From NCBI GenBank assembly GCA_009760855.2, contig WPIO01000085.1, positions 1,296,001 through 1,360,000 on the forward strand: a DNA stretch of 64,000 nucleotides, given 5' to 3'. The notes beneath the pieces are model-generated. The model made no database searches, was not told the DNA's origin, and saw nothing but the letters and a program-made list of their open reading frames with translations. Source of the stretch: Cristatella mucedo. Lineage: Eukaryota; Bryozoa; Phylactolaemata; Cristatellidae. Each line of letters opens with the position of its first letter. The stretch's first letter is position 1. The position numbers and the translations under genes are program-made. This document shows positions 12,640 to 23,618 of this stretch, piece after piece.

Positions 12640-13250
12640 AAACTACATGTCTTCTCACCGAGCTGCACTGGCTCTCCATTAAGTACCCTATCGACTTCTT
12701 CAAGGTTCTGTCACCCACTTTTCGGTCCCTTTCTCTCCCTTGTTTTGGCGGCCATCTATCTAACCATTTTAAATAAATAAATACAATTTAATAATAAAAT
12801 TATTTCTACATACATAAATAAATACGATTTAATCATAAAATTACTTGTGTTATAAATAAATTATATTTAATAATATATTAAATTATATTTAAATTATATA
12901 TAAATTATATTTAATAGTTTGATTTATTAATATCATGTTATAAATAAATTATATAACATAATAAAATTATATTTTCGTAATAAATTTGATGCATACAATT
13001 TAAATAAACACATCCCAGACATTCCAGTTTACATCGTGCCACCTGGTCTTCTGACTCAAGTCGCCTAGATGTCCCTCTAATCTTGCGGCTTCGGCCTCAG
13101 CTGACCTTCTGACCTCTTCTGACCTTCGACTTCTGTTCGGATGCTCCAGCACGTCCTGTAATTCTCGTCCGACATCTAGACATCCCTTAACTTGCCGTTT
13201 AAAAAGACTCTAATGACCCACCGGTCTCTCACAGCACTTGCTTCGCCCGT
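12640..13250 (+). mobile_element. old family-1 LINE relic interrupted by AT-rich DNA
   Basis: Positions 12647-12760 still encode a relic of the LHWL..IDF.KVLS.TFRSL stretch of the family-1 ORF2 end. About 240 bp of (TAAAT)-rich DNA follows (12765-13005), and a second relic near 13170-13210 resembles the CCCTAACTTGACCACATTTAA segment. It is highly diverged. Confidence 0.5.
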
Positions 13251-13986
13251 GTGAATTGGTGATTGTGAGCTAATTCGCAGAGATACCAATGCAAGTTATC
13301 ACTACCGATTGACACAGTTCCCACGGTACCAGCATATGTGAAGTGCCTGCACAAGAGACCAAGTTTTCATCGGGCCCCAATCAAACGTAGTATTTGTACT
13401 ACCATTTCGAAAAAGGCAGAATATCACGGTCTTATGTCGCATGGCGTCAAACACCAGTTGGCACCACTTGACCAATTTGTTCACACTGATGGAGGACGAG
13501 ACATGTCTGTCGGCCATCCCGATGGAAACAAATCAGTCGATGCTCAGCGAGACAGGTGACAATGCTGAGGTACAGCCTTGGACGGCGTCCAAGGCCGCAC
13601 GATGGCGTTTATTAGTGCACTGAGCTCACAATCGCAGCGCTGAGCTCACAACTCGGAGTGAGAAAAGAGAAACCCGAGCTGAGGCCCCAGCCCCCTACCC
13701 TGTGCGGCAGCTGCTGGAGCCGGGGAAACGGAAGTACCAGCTTTGAATTGGCGATGCGGCAAGCTGCCCACTTCTGCTCGCACGCACGTACACACACACA
13801 CGTACACACACACACCTGCGCAGGAGAGGTAGACGTCGCGGCGATGGACCACGCGTTTTTCCAAGATCAGACTCGAGATCAGCAAACTGGAAGGCGCCGC
13901 CTAGCGGCGGCATCATCTACATCCGCCTGGCCTACATCTGCACAAGCGACTGCCTGCACGCCCGCTCGGTTGCTGGTTTTCGCTCG
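13251..13986. other. flank downstream of SMIM12, no other gene
   Basis: Lower-GC sequence grading into GC-rich sequence near 13650. A short CACACA/ACGTACAC repeat lies at 13786-13818. I see no polyadenylation signal AATAAA close to the SMIM12 stop codon. Confidence 0.4.
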
Positions 13987-14364
13987 TCACGGTCTTGCAG
14001 TCTTGCCGTCGGCGAGGTCGCGGCGCCGGTTCAGGCGCGAAGGATCGTTCCGGTCGAGGATCGTGCGCGGCACGAACGCCTTGGCCTTGAGAGGTGCAAC
14101 TCCCTCGACAGTGAAGCGACCGTCGGCCGCGGCCGACGATGCGACGGCTTCGCCAACTGGCGGCGGCGGCGGCGAAGCGGCCGCCTCGAGCAGCTGCCGG
14201 TCGCTGCGCTCCTCCTGCACGCTGGCCCTGGGGCGCTGCGACTCGGGCGCTGCGCTTCGGAAGCGCGCCTCGGCAAAGTAGCCGATCGCGCCGACCACGA
14301 TGGCCACGGGCAGAGTGACGTACGGCGCGTAGGCCCGGGCGGCCGCCAGCAGCAGGGGCAGCAT
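13987..14364 (-). CDS. SMIM12: small integral membrane protein 12 homologue
   Basis: A 125-residue protein. The N-terminus is MLPLLLAAARAYAPYVTLP, with one hydrophobic segment at about residues 12-30 running into VVGAIGYFAE. This matches the signature of SMIM12, a single-pass membrane protein found across animals whose job is poorly known (family knowledge). The second block, VQEERSDRQLLE (residues 49-60), and the C-terminal LKAKAFVPRTILDRNDPSRL (92-111) also follow the family pattern. Between them lies a 30-residue Ala/Pro/Gly-rich insert that makes it longer than the roughly 92-residue vertebrate form. I start at 14364 because the family begins just before the membrane segment; the upstream in-frame residues are Ser/Arg-rich UTR. 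A strong acceptor-like site (CTCTGCGTCCCCACAG, exon start 14461) suggests a 5' UTR intron with the whole coding part in one exon. Gene identity is confident; the start is likely. Confidence 0.88.
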   Translation of the reverse strand: MLPLLLAAARAYAPYVTLPVAIVVGAIGYFAEARFRSAAPESQRPRASVQEERSDRQLLEAAASPPPPPVGEAVASSAAADGRFTVEGVAPLKAKAFVPRTILDRNDPSRLNRRRDLADGKTARP

Positions 14365-14620
14365 GGCGAGCCCGCGCTCGCTCGAGCTCGCTCGCTCGCT
14401 CGCTCGTCGGATCCGGAAGTCGGTCGAAGGCAGGCGTCGCGCGAGGCGTCCGGGCACAGACCTGTGGGGACGCAGAGACAGCAATGGGGGGGCGACAACG
14501 GTGAGCAGCCGCGAGGAGGAACGCCTGCCGTGTGGCGGCTCGTCGGAAGAGGCGCCGCTGCTCTTTACGGTTTTGCATGTCGCCAGCGCAACACGAGGCG
14601 ACGGCTACATCTACATGTGG
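14365..14620 (-). promoter_or_regulatory. GC-rich 5' region of SMIM12 with splice acceptor
   Basis: GC-rich DNA upstream of the SMIM12 start codon with a GAGC tetranucleotide run (about 14380-14405). A polypyrimidine tract ending CCCCACAG predicts a UTR exon starting at 14461. The transcription start is not identifiable by eye. Confidence 0.4.
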
Positions 14621-14756
14621 TCACGTGCCCGCCTTGGTCTAGCCGAGGAGGCACAAGGCGCTCGCTATTTACGACCAGGCTCGCGAGTGATTCGAGTCCT
14701 GCAGCGGCAACCCTTTATTGTCCACTGCAAGTCATGGCCACGAAGGCTACTCTGCT

Positions 14757-14785
14757 GCATATATATATATATATATATATATGTG

Positions 14786-14816
<31 letters not shown>

Positions 14817-14898
14817 ATATATATATATGTGTGATATATATATATGATATATATATGATATATATATATATATGTGTGTGTGATATATATATATGTGA

Positions 14899-14934
<36 letters not shown>

Positions 14935-14965
14935 ATATATAATATAATATATATATATATATAAT
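14757..14965. repeat. (TA)n/(TGTGATA)n microsatellite
   Basis: TA dinucleotides broken by TGTGTGATATA blocks, followed by AT-rich sequence to about 15140 that contains two copies of an ATGAGGCTG(C/T)T(A/G)xATATATAAATGAGGCT-type repeat. Confidence 0.9.
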
Positions 14966-15234
14966 ATAATAAATATAATAACTATTATTAAATATTTCGT
15001 ATTTAATAGCATTAGTTGTTACTATTTAATATGAGGCTGTTAGATATATAAATGAGGCTGTTGAATCTAATAATATGATAACATTTAAATAATATTTAAT
15101 AATGTTAACAGTTAATATTTAATATGAGGCTGCTACATATATAAATGAGGCTCTGTTAAATCAGCTCACCTTTCTGCCTCCTAAGCCCCTGCCTTGGCCC
15201 AGGAGTTAAGGTGCTTGCTCTTCACGAGCCGAGT

Positions 15235-15930
15235 AATAATAATAATAATATTTGATCAAGCGAGCTCAGACAGCTCTTATCTCTTTCTAGGCACTTAACG
15301 TGTGCTGTACAGGAAGCATGATCGAATGGCTAGTGGTAGCATGCTCAATGACAACAAGCACGACGTGGTTAGAGGTGACGTGCACAAGGTCAGCATGCAA
15401 ACGCGGTTAGTGGCAGCATGCACAAGTGTCAGCACGAATATGCACACAAAGGATGAATCACATTGACCTACTAAATGCTGCGATACATAGATGCGTTGTT
15501 AGCATCTTATTAAGTGTCGTCAGGTCAGGGGATGTCGCATCCTCAGTCGGAATGAGTTCCATTCCTTTAGGAGCATATGAAGAAAAGGCGAAGCATCGAA
15601 AGGATTCTAGTATCGTACGATCTGCGTACGTAGATCGTACGATCGTAGATCTACGTATATCTACGATCGTACGATCTACAATCGTACGATCTACGTACGT
15701 ATCGTACGATCGGTAGATGAAGCTACACGATTTAATTCAGAAAAGCTGGCGGCACGATGCCTAGCCTGGTGGGGGAGTAGATCTGATAGATAGGGCGGAG
15801 CCAAAGAATCAAGGGACCTAAAAGTGAGTGACAAAACCTTGAAGACGATGCGCTGCTTGACTGGGAGCCAGTGCATGTCGTCGAGAAGTGGTGCAATATG
15901 GCAACTGCGCCACTCATTAATAGTAATAAT
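15235..15930 (-). mobile_element. family-1 LINE 3' copy carrying a palindromic insertion
   Basis: A (TAA)n tail (15235-15250) is followed by the standard reverse 3' UTR and ORF2-end sequence (ARHRAASFSELNR, HWLPVKQRIVFKVLSLTFRSL on the minus strand). The expected sequence is interrupted at about 15606-15718 by a CGTACGATC-rich palindromic block. The copy ends near 15930 at a TAATAATAC run. Confidence 0.8.
15606..15718. repeat. CGTACGATC palindrome cluster
   Basis: It includes exact 18-bp inverted arms (15633-15650 and 15659-15676) around the spacer CTACGTAT, and further CGTACG and ATCGTACGAT units on both sides. It replaces LINE sequence found in the sister copies. Confidence 0.9.
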
Positions 15931-15939
15931 ACTAATAAC

Positions 15940-16080
15940 AATGATACATTTGTATAGAGAATCCAATCTCTTTGTAGGCACTTTACATATGCTGACTAGT
16001 GGGTTCAAGTCCAGCACTACTATGCTAGCCTTTACGGCTCTTCTGCCGCTATACAAATGAGGCTGCTAAAACAGCTGATT
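15940..16080 (-). mobile_element. SINE-like 3' terminus, diverged
   Basis: It contains TATAGAGAATCCAATCTCTTTG, GGCACTTTACATATGC and GTGGGTTCAAGTCC. The shared 3' terminus is clear; the promoter boxes are poor. Confidence 0.45.
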
Positions 16081-17046
16081 TATTTATTTAGGCACTAGCA
16101 AACCACTGCGACTACCCGGTCACTGATCCTGCGGCATTCTGAGCAACATCATGGCCCCCTGGATCCTGCTAGAACCCACTAGAAGCATTCTGCAATGGCC
16201 ACACACAATGGCTGAATTACTAGGACGCTCAAGGTAGACACGGAGCCGGCCGCTGGCAGCTTTGCTGACGGCGAAGAGACTTAAGTTCGGCAGCCAGATT
16301 AAAGCGATAACGGCAGGGCCGCAGCACTGCGACAGAACAGCGGGGCTCCTACGTCGATCAGCCTGGTCGCGCACTAACTGCTGCAACTGCCGCGGCTGCC
16401 GGTGACGCGGTTGCGGTTTCCGCCTGTAACCCTTCCGCTTGGAACGCTCGCGTAACTTCCGCTCGGTGGCTCGCGAACGCAGCGGCCGCCGGAGACGGTT
16501 GCTGCGTCGAGCGGGCTTCGCCGAAACCGTCACCGAGCTATTCGTTCGATCCTGCGGCGGCTCGAGACGCCGCCGCATATCCCAAGCCGATCTCCGCGCG
16601 TGTGGGCACGCACAGGGTGCGCTGTCCGTGCTTACGCCCAGCACTGCGGGAATGCGACGATAAATTCCCTGCCGTATCGCGCGGCAAGGGCAAAGCTCGC
16701 GTCACACACGCCGACACAGCAGCAGTCACGGCATGACGTAAAAGGCTTATGAAACGTGGGAGGCCACTTGGGTCGTCGCAGGGGTGCGACGGCTGATTGC
16801 GTAACAAACAACCGTGACAAGCGACCTAACCTAAACATTACGCCGACAATCGCACGAAATATTTCGAACAGTCTGGCTAACCTGCTCTTGCAGCTAAGGC
16901 GGCTGCGGTAGCGCGGCAATCAGCTGTACAAGTCTCGACCGGCGTACCCGAACTCGCTCACAAACAGCCTAGGATTCCTCGCTGAGCCACATCCGCTCAC
17001 AGGACACACCCCCTTCCACTAGGACGAGCGGGGCAGCCTGAATTAA
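16081..17046. other. intergenic, partly GC-rich, no gene assigned
   Basis: 16400-16700 is GC-rich with open frames on both strands, but no domain or splice evidence lets me call a gene. Confidence 0.35.
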
Positions 17047-18395
17047 AAGTAATAATAATAATAATAATTCACTTGATAAAGCGCCCTAAGAGAACTCAAT
17101 CTCTCTCTAGGCGCTTTACATTTGCTGTAAAGTGAAACGCAATTGAATGGTAAGTAAAATCATGCTTGAAAAAAAAACGAAATGAATAATATGGTTAGGG
17201 GTGACATGCACAGGGTCAGCATGCGAATGTGGTTAGTGGCAGCATGCACAGTGTCAGCACGCATAAGCACATCAAGGACGAATCACAGGGACCCGCTAAA
17301 TTCTGTCCTAAATAGGTGTTTTTAGGTTCCTTTTAAATGTGGTCAGGTCAGGGGATGTTTTGACGCAGGTCGGGAGGGAGTTCCAGGCTTTGGGAGCATA
17401 TGAGCTAAATGCACGGTCTCCAAAGGATTTAAGGTTTGTACGAGGTATTTCTAGACAGTTGGATTCCGAAAAGAGGGTGGCACGATGCTTGGCCTGATGG
17501 GGTAGTATATCTGACAGATAGGCTGGAGCCATAGAATGAAGGGACCTAAAAGTAAGCGACAAAACCTTGAAGTCAATCCGTTGCTTGACTGGTAGCCAGT
17601 GCAGGTCGGTGAGAAGTGGTGTAATGTGGCAACTGCGATGCTCACGACAGACAAGCCTAGCTGCGGAGTTTTTTACCAGCTGCAATCGCCTGATCGCACA
17701 TGCTGGTAGGCCAGTAAGCAGTGAGTTGCAGAAGTCGAGACGGGATGTCACGAATGCATGGACCAATTTAGACGTGGTATCCTTATCTAAACAAGCCCGA
17801 ATTTTAGCAATGTTATGAAGCTGAAAATAGGCGGATTTGACTGTGGAGCTGATATGGTCGTCTAATGAGAGGTCGCTTTGGAATGTGACACCTAGATTTC
17901 GAGCTGATTCAACTGGAGATATGATGCCAGCTAATTTTGAGAGTCAGCCTGTCCAATCTCTGGATCACACTGGGTTTGCCCATAACTAGTAAGTTAGTTT
18001 AATCAACGTTAAGTTTTAGAAAATTTGCTGCCATCCATGTGCGGATGTCATCAATGCATGCAGCAAGTGAGTTTAGAGAATTTGAGGTGCTCGAAGGCTG
18101 GGAGGGATCGAAGCAAAGGTACAACTGAGTGTCATCCGCATAGAAGTGAAAGCCTAGATTGTGCTTGGCAATCACATCAGCAAGAGGGAGAGTATAAACC
18201 GTGAAAAGAACCGGACCTAGCACGGAGCCCTGAGGTACTCCATATTTCAGAGGTACTTCAGGTGATCTTTGTCCATTCACGTCAATACTCTGGAGTCTCC
18301 CACTGAGATAGGACCTGGACCACTGCAGAGCAGTGCCAGTGATGCCCAGGCGAGGTGAGAGGCGCTCTAGAAGAACTTTGTGATCGATGGAATTG
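17047..18395 (-). mobile_element. family-1 CR1/L2-like LINE, 1.35 kb, 3' complete
   Basis: From the (TAA)n tail at 17047-17066 the minus strand runs through the 3' UTR and the C-terminal region (17766-17308: FVTSRLDFCNSLLTGLPACA to FGDRAFSSYAPKAWNSLPTC), then into the reverse transcriptase (18280-17999: YGVPQGSVLGPVLFTVYTL, FHFYADDTQLYLCF, DIRTWMAANFLKLN). The YADD box is intact. It is truncated at about 18395 inside the AFDTIDHK motif, where unrelated AT-rich sequence begins. This is the best reference for the family in the window. Confidence 0.9.
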
Positions 18396-18484
18396 TTATA
18401 ACAAAGTAAGCTGCTCTAGCATGCTTATTTATATTATCTCATTTTATTTTATTGCATCTAGTTTTGACTAATTTTAATTAATTA

Positions 18485-18625
18485 ATATTATTTATTGAGG
18501 ATCGACCACTGCAGGATTCGAACCCCGACGACCTCGGTCGTGACAAGCGACGAGCCTCTTACCCCCCCCCCCCCCCCGCTAAGACTCAGAGGCAACTGGC
18601 TACCACGTGACCGCTCCCGAGCCAA
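18485..18625 (-). mobile_element. family-II tRNA-derived SINE with a poly(C) insertion
   Basis: On the minus strand it reads from GGTAGCCAGTTGCCTCTGAG through CGACCGAGGTCGTCGGGG, B box GGTTCGAATCC and TGCAGTGGTCGATCCTC. A run of 16-17 C (about 18559-18577) sits between the A and B regions. Confidence 0.7.
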
Positions 18626-18750
18626 ATTAGATGAGCGGTGCTGAGAGAATTATCGGCTGAAGAGAAGACTTCGTTTCGAAATCAATAAGTGGTGGTGGAG
18701 GCATTAGAGCTTCGCTCTCTGAATGCATAAGTAAATGAGTGACCTGTCGG

Positions 18751-18824
18751 CATCTTACCACCATTTTGAAAATTTCATCTTACCACCATTTTGAATCTGG
18801 CATCTTACCACCATTTTAGATCTG
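18751..18824. repeat. three 25-bp tandem repeats
   Basis: Units start at 18751, 18776 and 18801 and share CATCTTACCACCATTTT followed by a variable end. Confidence 0.9.
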
Positions 18825-18829
18825 ATGAA

Positions 18830-19639
18830 AAGCTGTTCGGTCAAGTTGACATCCTTGACCTCTGCGTTGCAGCGGTCACTGTCAAACCCTAGCTTCCTCG
18901 CAGTTGACTCGCTTGAATAGCTTTTGATAATAATAACAATAAACAATATCAAAATAACAATGATGACAGTAATAAACATCTACGCAGCGCCTCAAGATAT
19001 ACTAAACCTCTTTCCGATCACACAGGCTGGAAATTCCATCGCAAACGTCTTAAATCTTAAACAGACCAAAAGTTGCAAGATAAATTAGTTTGACACTAAA
19101 TTACGTACGGCGTGCAAGTGCCTCCGTCCGATACCAAGGTCAAGGCTCACTTTGACAACGATTCGCGTCCGACTTGGGGTGGGTCCATATTCCCAACCAA
19201 TCAGGGTAGAATATGTGAGATGAACGGAAGTCGTTGAATTGTTGACTCATCATTTGAAGTTACCCTCGAACTAGGTTATCACCGTACAAATAAATCTGTT
19301 TGTGAGGGCTTTGAAAAATAGCAGGTCATCTACATGTTAGACTTCTTCAAGTTTCTGTTATTAACTTGCAGCTCTCAACGTTCTCTCTGGCTCCAGCCTA
19401 TTGTCTCGACTCCACAAGTGTCACTGTGAATCTCAGTAACTTGGTGGTCATCAGGCCTGTTCCGGCGGCTCGACGTAACACTTGCCTTTGTAAGCCTCGC
19501 TCAATGTGCAATAAGCCTTTAGTAATAAGTGACCTTATTTCTTAAAACAGTCTCGACCTGCACGCGTTGACTGAACTTGGCTAAAATCGGTAAACTACCC
19601 GACAATTAAAGACGGTACACCGATTGATTACTACCCGAC
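18830..19639. other. intergenic sequence, no gene seen
   Basis: It contains an ATAATAATAACAATAA-type A-rich patch near 18925-18975 that looks like an old LINE/SINE tail, and a direct repeat of ACCCGACAATTAAAGA-like sequence near 19595-19645. No coding evidence. Confidence 0.4.
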
Positions 19640-21455
19640 AATTAAAGATGCTACTCCGAATGATTTCTCATTCTTTCAGACTCCTAGATTTATCAAAACT
19701 GAAGGTGGTGTTGCTATTCCTATGCTCTCGAATTTCGGCTTCGAGCCATTTGCACTACCCTCGAAGCCGTCTTTCGAATCGATCGTCTTGATTTTACCCA
19801 ACAACAAGGTACCGGTGGTGGCAGTAGTCTATCGCCCACCAGGTACCAAATCCTCCTTTATCTCAGATTTCTCCGATCTCATTTCGATTCTGTGGGCAAG
19901 AAATCAATCCTTCCTCGTTATGGGGAATTTCAACATTCACTTTGATAACCTACCTAACGCCTTAAGCATCGAATTCTGTCCTGCTCCCACGTTGCATTGA
20001 TCTGCTGCTGCCATGCATAACATCATTAATATGTCAATAGCCTCAAGTCACGTCCCAGCATCTTTCAAAAAGGCTGTAGTCATGTCACTACTCAAGAAAG
20101 CAACACTAGACCAAGAGAACTTGAGCAACTTTCCGCCCAGTCTCACTCTCTTCTCTCCTCTCTTCTTCCCAGTCCCACAGTCTCTTCTACCATTCTTACT
20201 AAAGACGACTGGAACGAGCCGTGGCAGACCAGCTGAGCTGATATATTAAAACATCAAACCTTGCTAATAAGTTTTCAGTCTGGCTTAGAGCTAATCACTC
20301 CACACAATCGGGTGTACAATGACCTCTTAGGGAATGAAGACATGGGAAGAGTATCTTTGTTGTTTTGCTCGATCTTTCGGCAGTATTTGATACTTATAGA
20401 TCACAAGTCCTTCTTGAGCGTCTCTCATCTCGCCTGGGCATTGCTGGTACTGTATTACAGTGGTTCAGGTCCTATCTCACTTGCTGCATGTATTGATGAC
20501 ATCCACACATGGATGGCAGCAAATTTTCTAAAAATAAACGATGGTAAAACTAACTTACTAGTTACGGGAATACCCAGTGTGATTCAGAAATTGGAAAGGC
20601 TGACACTCAAATTTGGCTCTGCCAGCCTATCTCCTGTTGAATCAGCTCGAAATCTAGGTGTCATGTTCCAAAGTGACCTCTCGTTCGATGACCACATCAG
20701 CTCCACAGCCAAATCTGCCTACTTTCAGCTACATAACATTGCTAAAATTCGGGCTTGTTTAGATACGGATACCACGTCCAACTTGGTAAATGCATTTGTG
20801 ACATCCCGACTTGACTTCTGTGACTCACTACTTGCTGGCCTACCGGCATTTGCAATCAGACACTTACGGCTGGTGCAAAACTCTGCAGCTAGGATTGTCT
20901 GTCATGAGTGTCGCAGTTGCCACATCACGCCACTTCTCAACGACCTGCACTGGCTACCAGTCAAGCAACGGATCGACCTCAAGGTCGAGTGTCGCTCATT
21001 TCTAGGTCCCTTCTTTCTTTGCCTCGAGTCTTACCTGTCGCATCTACTACCCCACCAAGCCAAGCATCGTATCACCCTCTTTTCGGAAACTAACTGTTTA
21101 CCTATACCTCGTAGAAACCTCAAATCCTTTGGAGACCGCGCTTTTAGTTCGTATGCTCCCAAAGCCTGGAATCCTGCCGACTTCCGTCTTGCCATCCCCT
21201 GACTTGACCACATTCAAAACAAAATAAAAACGCACCTATGTATTACAGTATTTAGAGTGTTCCTGTCATTTGTCCTTTGTTTGTTTACGTGTGCTGAGAC
21301 TTGTTTATGCTGCCACTAACCATGTTATTCTTGTTGTTTATCGGGCATGCTACCACTAATCATTCGATCATGTTTGCTTTGCAGCAAATGTAAAGCGCCT
21401 AGAAAGAGATCGAGTTTTCTGAGGGCCCTTTATGAAGTATGTTATTATTATCATT
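19640..21455 (+). mobile_element. family-1 LINE with endonuclease remnant, internally deleted
   Basis: 19722-20000 encodes the end of an APE-type endonuclease (VPVVAVVYRPPGTKSSFISD, FLVMGNFNIHFDN). 20013-20430 holds broken reverse-transcriptase pieces, and 20480-21202 holds AACIDDIHTWMAANFLKIND, FVTSRLDFCDSLLAGLPAFA and FGDRAFSSYAPKAWNP. The 3' UTR ends in a TTATTATTA tail near 21455. A deletion removed the GVPQG and YADD boxes. It is the only copy here that keeps endonuclease sequence. Confidence 0.88.
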
Positions 21456-21464
21456 ACTTATCAG

Positions 21465-21845
21465 AAATATACTCCCCGTCGGGCTAAGAATCGTTTAATA
21501 GATTGCACTGACTCCAATCGTTTAGTTCCATACGTCTTACCAACCAGAATCTTTCGAGGTCAGGCCTTTAGTCCGTGTGCTCCCAAAGTCGTGCCAATAC
21601 TCAATACCGATGCACGTCTCAGCGTCCCCTGAAATGACATTTAAAAAAGCTTTTTGTTCATGTATTTTGTTCATGCATTTAGCTCATTTTGTGTCTGTCT
21701 TTCGTGTGCATGTGTGTGCTGACAATGTGCTTGCTGCTTTCGGATGTTTCTATCAATCATTTGGTAATGCTTTCAATGCAGCATCTGCAAAGTTCGTAGA
21801 CAAAGATCCCGTTCTCTGAGGGACAATACAAATGTATTTTTGGGT
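21465..21845 (+). mobile_element. second, more diverged LINE 3' end in tandem
   Basis: Directly behind the previous tail, a weaker copy of the same region reads FRGQAFSPCAPKV and then ends GATCCCGTTCTCTGAGGGAC. It looks like an older relative of family 1. Confidence 0.6.
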
Positions 21846-21984
21846 GTATTAATAATGTTTTGTCTGGCCATCGGTTTTTCAGTCAGCCTGACATTTTTGT
21901 ACTCGAGTAAAATTAAAATCTTGGAAATTAAAAATCGCGATGTCTAAGACAACGCTACCACCGGCTATCACCAACGCTTGCAGT

Positions 21985-22085
21985 GGGCAAAAACGAATCC
22001 TCCACTGCAGGTTTTGAGCCCACCACGACCTCGGTCGTGAAGGGCGTCGAGCACCTTCTATCCAGGGCTATCGCGACACAGATGC
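21985..22085 (-). mobile_element. family-II tRNA-derived SINE, diverged
   Basis: It contains CCTCCACTGCAGGTTTTGAG, CCCACCACGACCTCGGTCGT and GGGCTATCGCGACA read backwards; the B box is mutated. Confidence 0.6.
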
Positions 22086-22089
22086 CACT

Positions 22090-22654
22090 AAGTCGCCCAG
22101 TCCGAGGGAAAGCCGTTCTTCCATTCGAAAATTTAGTCTTGAAAGCTCAAGGCTAAATTACTACGGGCTGGCTCGAACAGACAGACACACACAGACTAAA
22201 GAGCCGCCGAACTGAACAGCCGCGAGGGGTAGGAGTGTCTCTGATAAATACGGAGCTGCGGATACAGATAGCCGGCGGTGGCTGCAAATTTGCTGCGATC
22301 TGTCGCATTTGCTCATCTCTGTTACGATTCACTGCTCGTCGAAGTTGCTGATTACGATCGCGTCGACGTGTCCAGTTCTTATGATTCTAAGAATACCGAC
22401 GGGCGTACAGGTATTCAGACAATGGAAAGCAGTTTGGGCCGGACCATCTCGTTCAGATAGCATTCTTAGGTTGAGCGCTCTCCTAGCACACTAAATCGAA
22501 ATATATTCGATATCGGCTTATTGCAGCTGTGCTTTGTAGTAGCCGACAACCCAACGGATCTATACGGCTACGCTGGCTTCGAAACTTGGCTTTGATTTGT
22601 TTTTAAATACCGACGCAGTAACTAAAGAGACTGGCAACGTAAAATATAATGCTT
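22090..22654. other. intergenic sequence, no gene seen
   Basis: No recognisable gene or repeat. Confidence 0.4.
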
Positions 22655-22830
22655 TCGTATATAGGACACTTTAACCTCTATCCAGGCGCTTTGCAGATGC
22701 CTCGGGCCGACTCGGCCGGGTCTTTCAAAGGCAAGCAGCTTACTACTGACCCCTTCTAACCCGTCAAAGGCAAGCAGCCCGACCCCGGGCCAAAGGACCA
22801 GGGCGACAGGAACCGATGGATGATGCCCGA
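22655..22830 (-). mobile_element. family-I SINE, degenerate
   Basis: It contains CTTTAACCTCTATCCAGGCG, CTTTGCAGATGCCTCGGGCC and a duplicated CAAAGGCAAGCAGC element. It is related to the 9330 copy at the tail but is rearranged. Confidence 0.45.
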
Positions 22831-23335
22831 TCAGGGTGTGTTGCAAGCTCACACACTGCAAGCGACGGTGACAGCCATTGAGGCTTTTCTGCAGCTGTTA
22901 AATAAAATAGCCTTTACGTTTGCTTTTTTCACTTGAGAACAGGTGATCCCGGATGAAACTCTGCGACTAGTGTTGGATGCATGCTCATTTGCATTGTGAT
23001 CCCAATGCATTGCACCGCCGACTGCTCAAGCAAAACATGCACTGCTTCTCTGGGGTGGCGCCCAGTAGTATCACTGGTCATCGTAGATAAGACGGTTGCA
23101 CTTCACGACCCAGGCATGGCTTTTAGTACCTCTGCAAGCAACGCTTGTAATTGCTGCTGCTGCTGCTGCAAGGTGGCGGTGGAAGAGGGTGGGGAGCAAG
23201 GCCTAGCTAAAAATTACGAGGTCACGTCGAATCAGCCACTCTTTACTCTCTGACTCATTGCACACAGCTGTCTGCTGCACGAGCTGAAACCAAGCACCGC
23301 CCCATACCCATCCACTACCCTCATCACACTGCTGA

Positions 23336-23541
23336 CGTCGTCGCTGTCTAGTGGGGGAGATGACTTCAACGACGTCGTGCAGCGTGCAAGTTCGGGGAGC
23401 TATCCCTTTCAGACCCTACCCCCCCCCCCCCCACTATAACCCGCCTCTCCCGCTTTCGGTTTGTGCTGCTGCTGCTGCCATCGCCTGCGACTTGTCGACT
23501 TTTATGCAGAGGCCGAGGACGAGCAACGAACTCGCGGCTGC
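23336..23541 (+). repeat. inverted partial copy of AVEN exon 1 / intron 1
   Basis: Plus-strand 23336-23541 matches the minus strand of 26375-26185 over about 190-200 bp, with scattered substitutions and length changes in a poly(C) and a TGC run. The first part copies the end of AVEN exon 1 (it still reads SSGGDDFNDVVQRA); the rest copies the start of intron 1. The splice donor is changed (GCAGGTTCG to GCAAGTTCG). It lies 78 bp beyond the AVEN stop codon in the opposite orientation, so it is a non-coding inverted duplicate. Confidence 0.88.
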
Positions 23542-23618
23542 ATAGCGCTCCAGTAGAGATGATGCGCCCACGGCCAAGCGCAGGTCTCAGGAAACGGCAG
23601 CAGCGGTTCCGACATCCG

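Noticed and set aside
23351-23545. Plus-strand short gene at 23351-23545
   Set aside because: It is the inverted copy of AVEN exon 1/intron 1.
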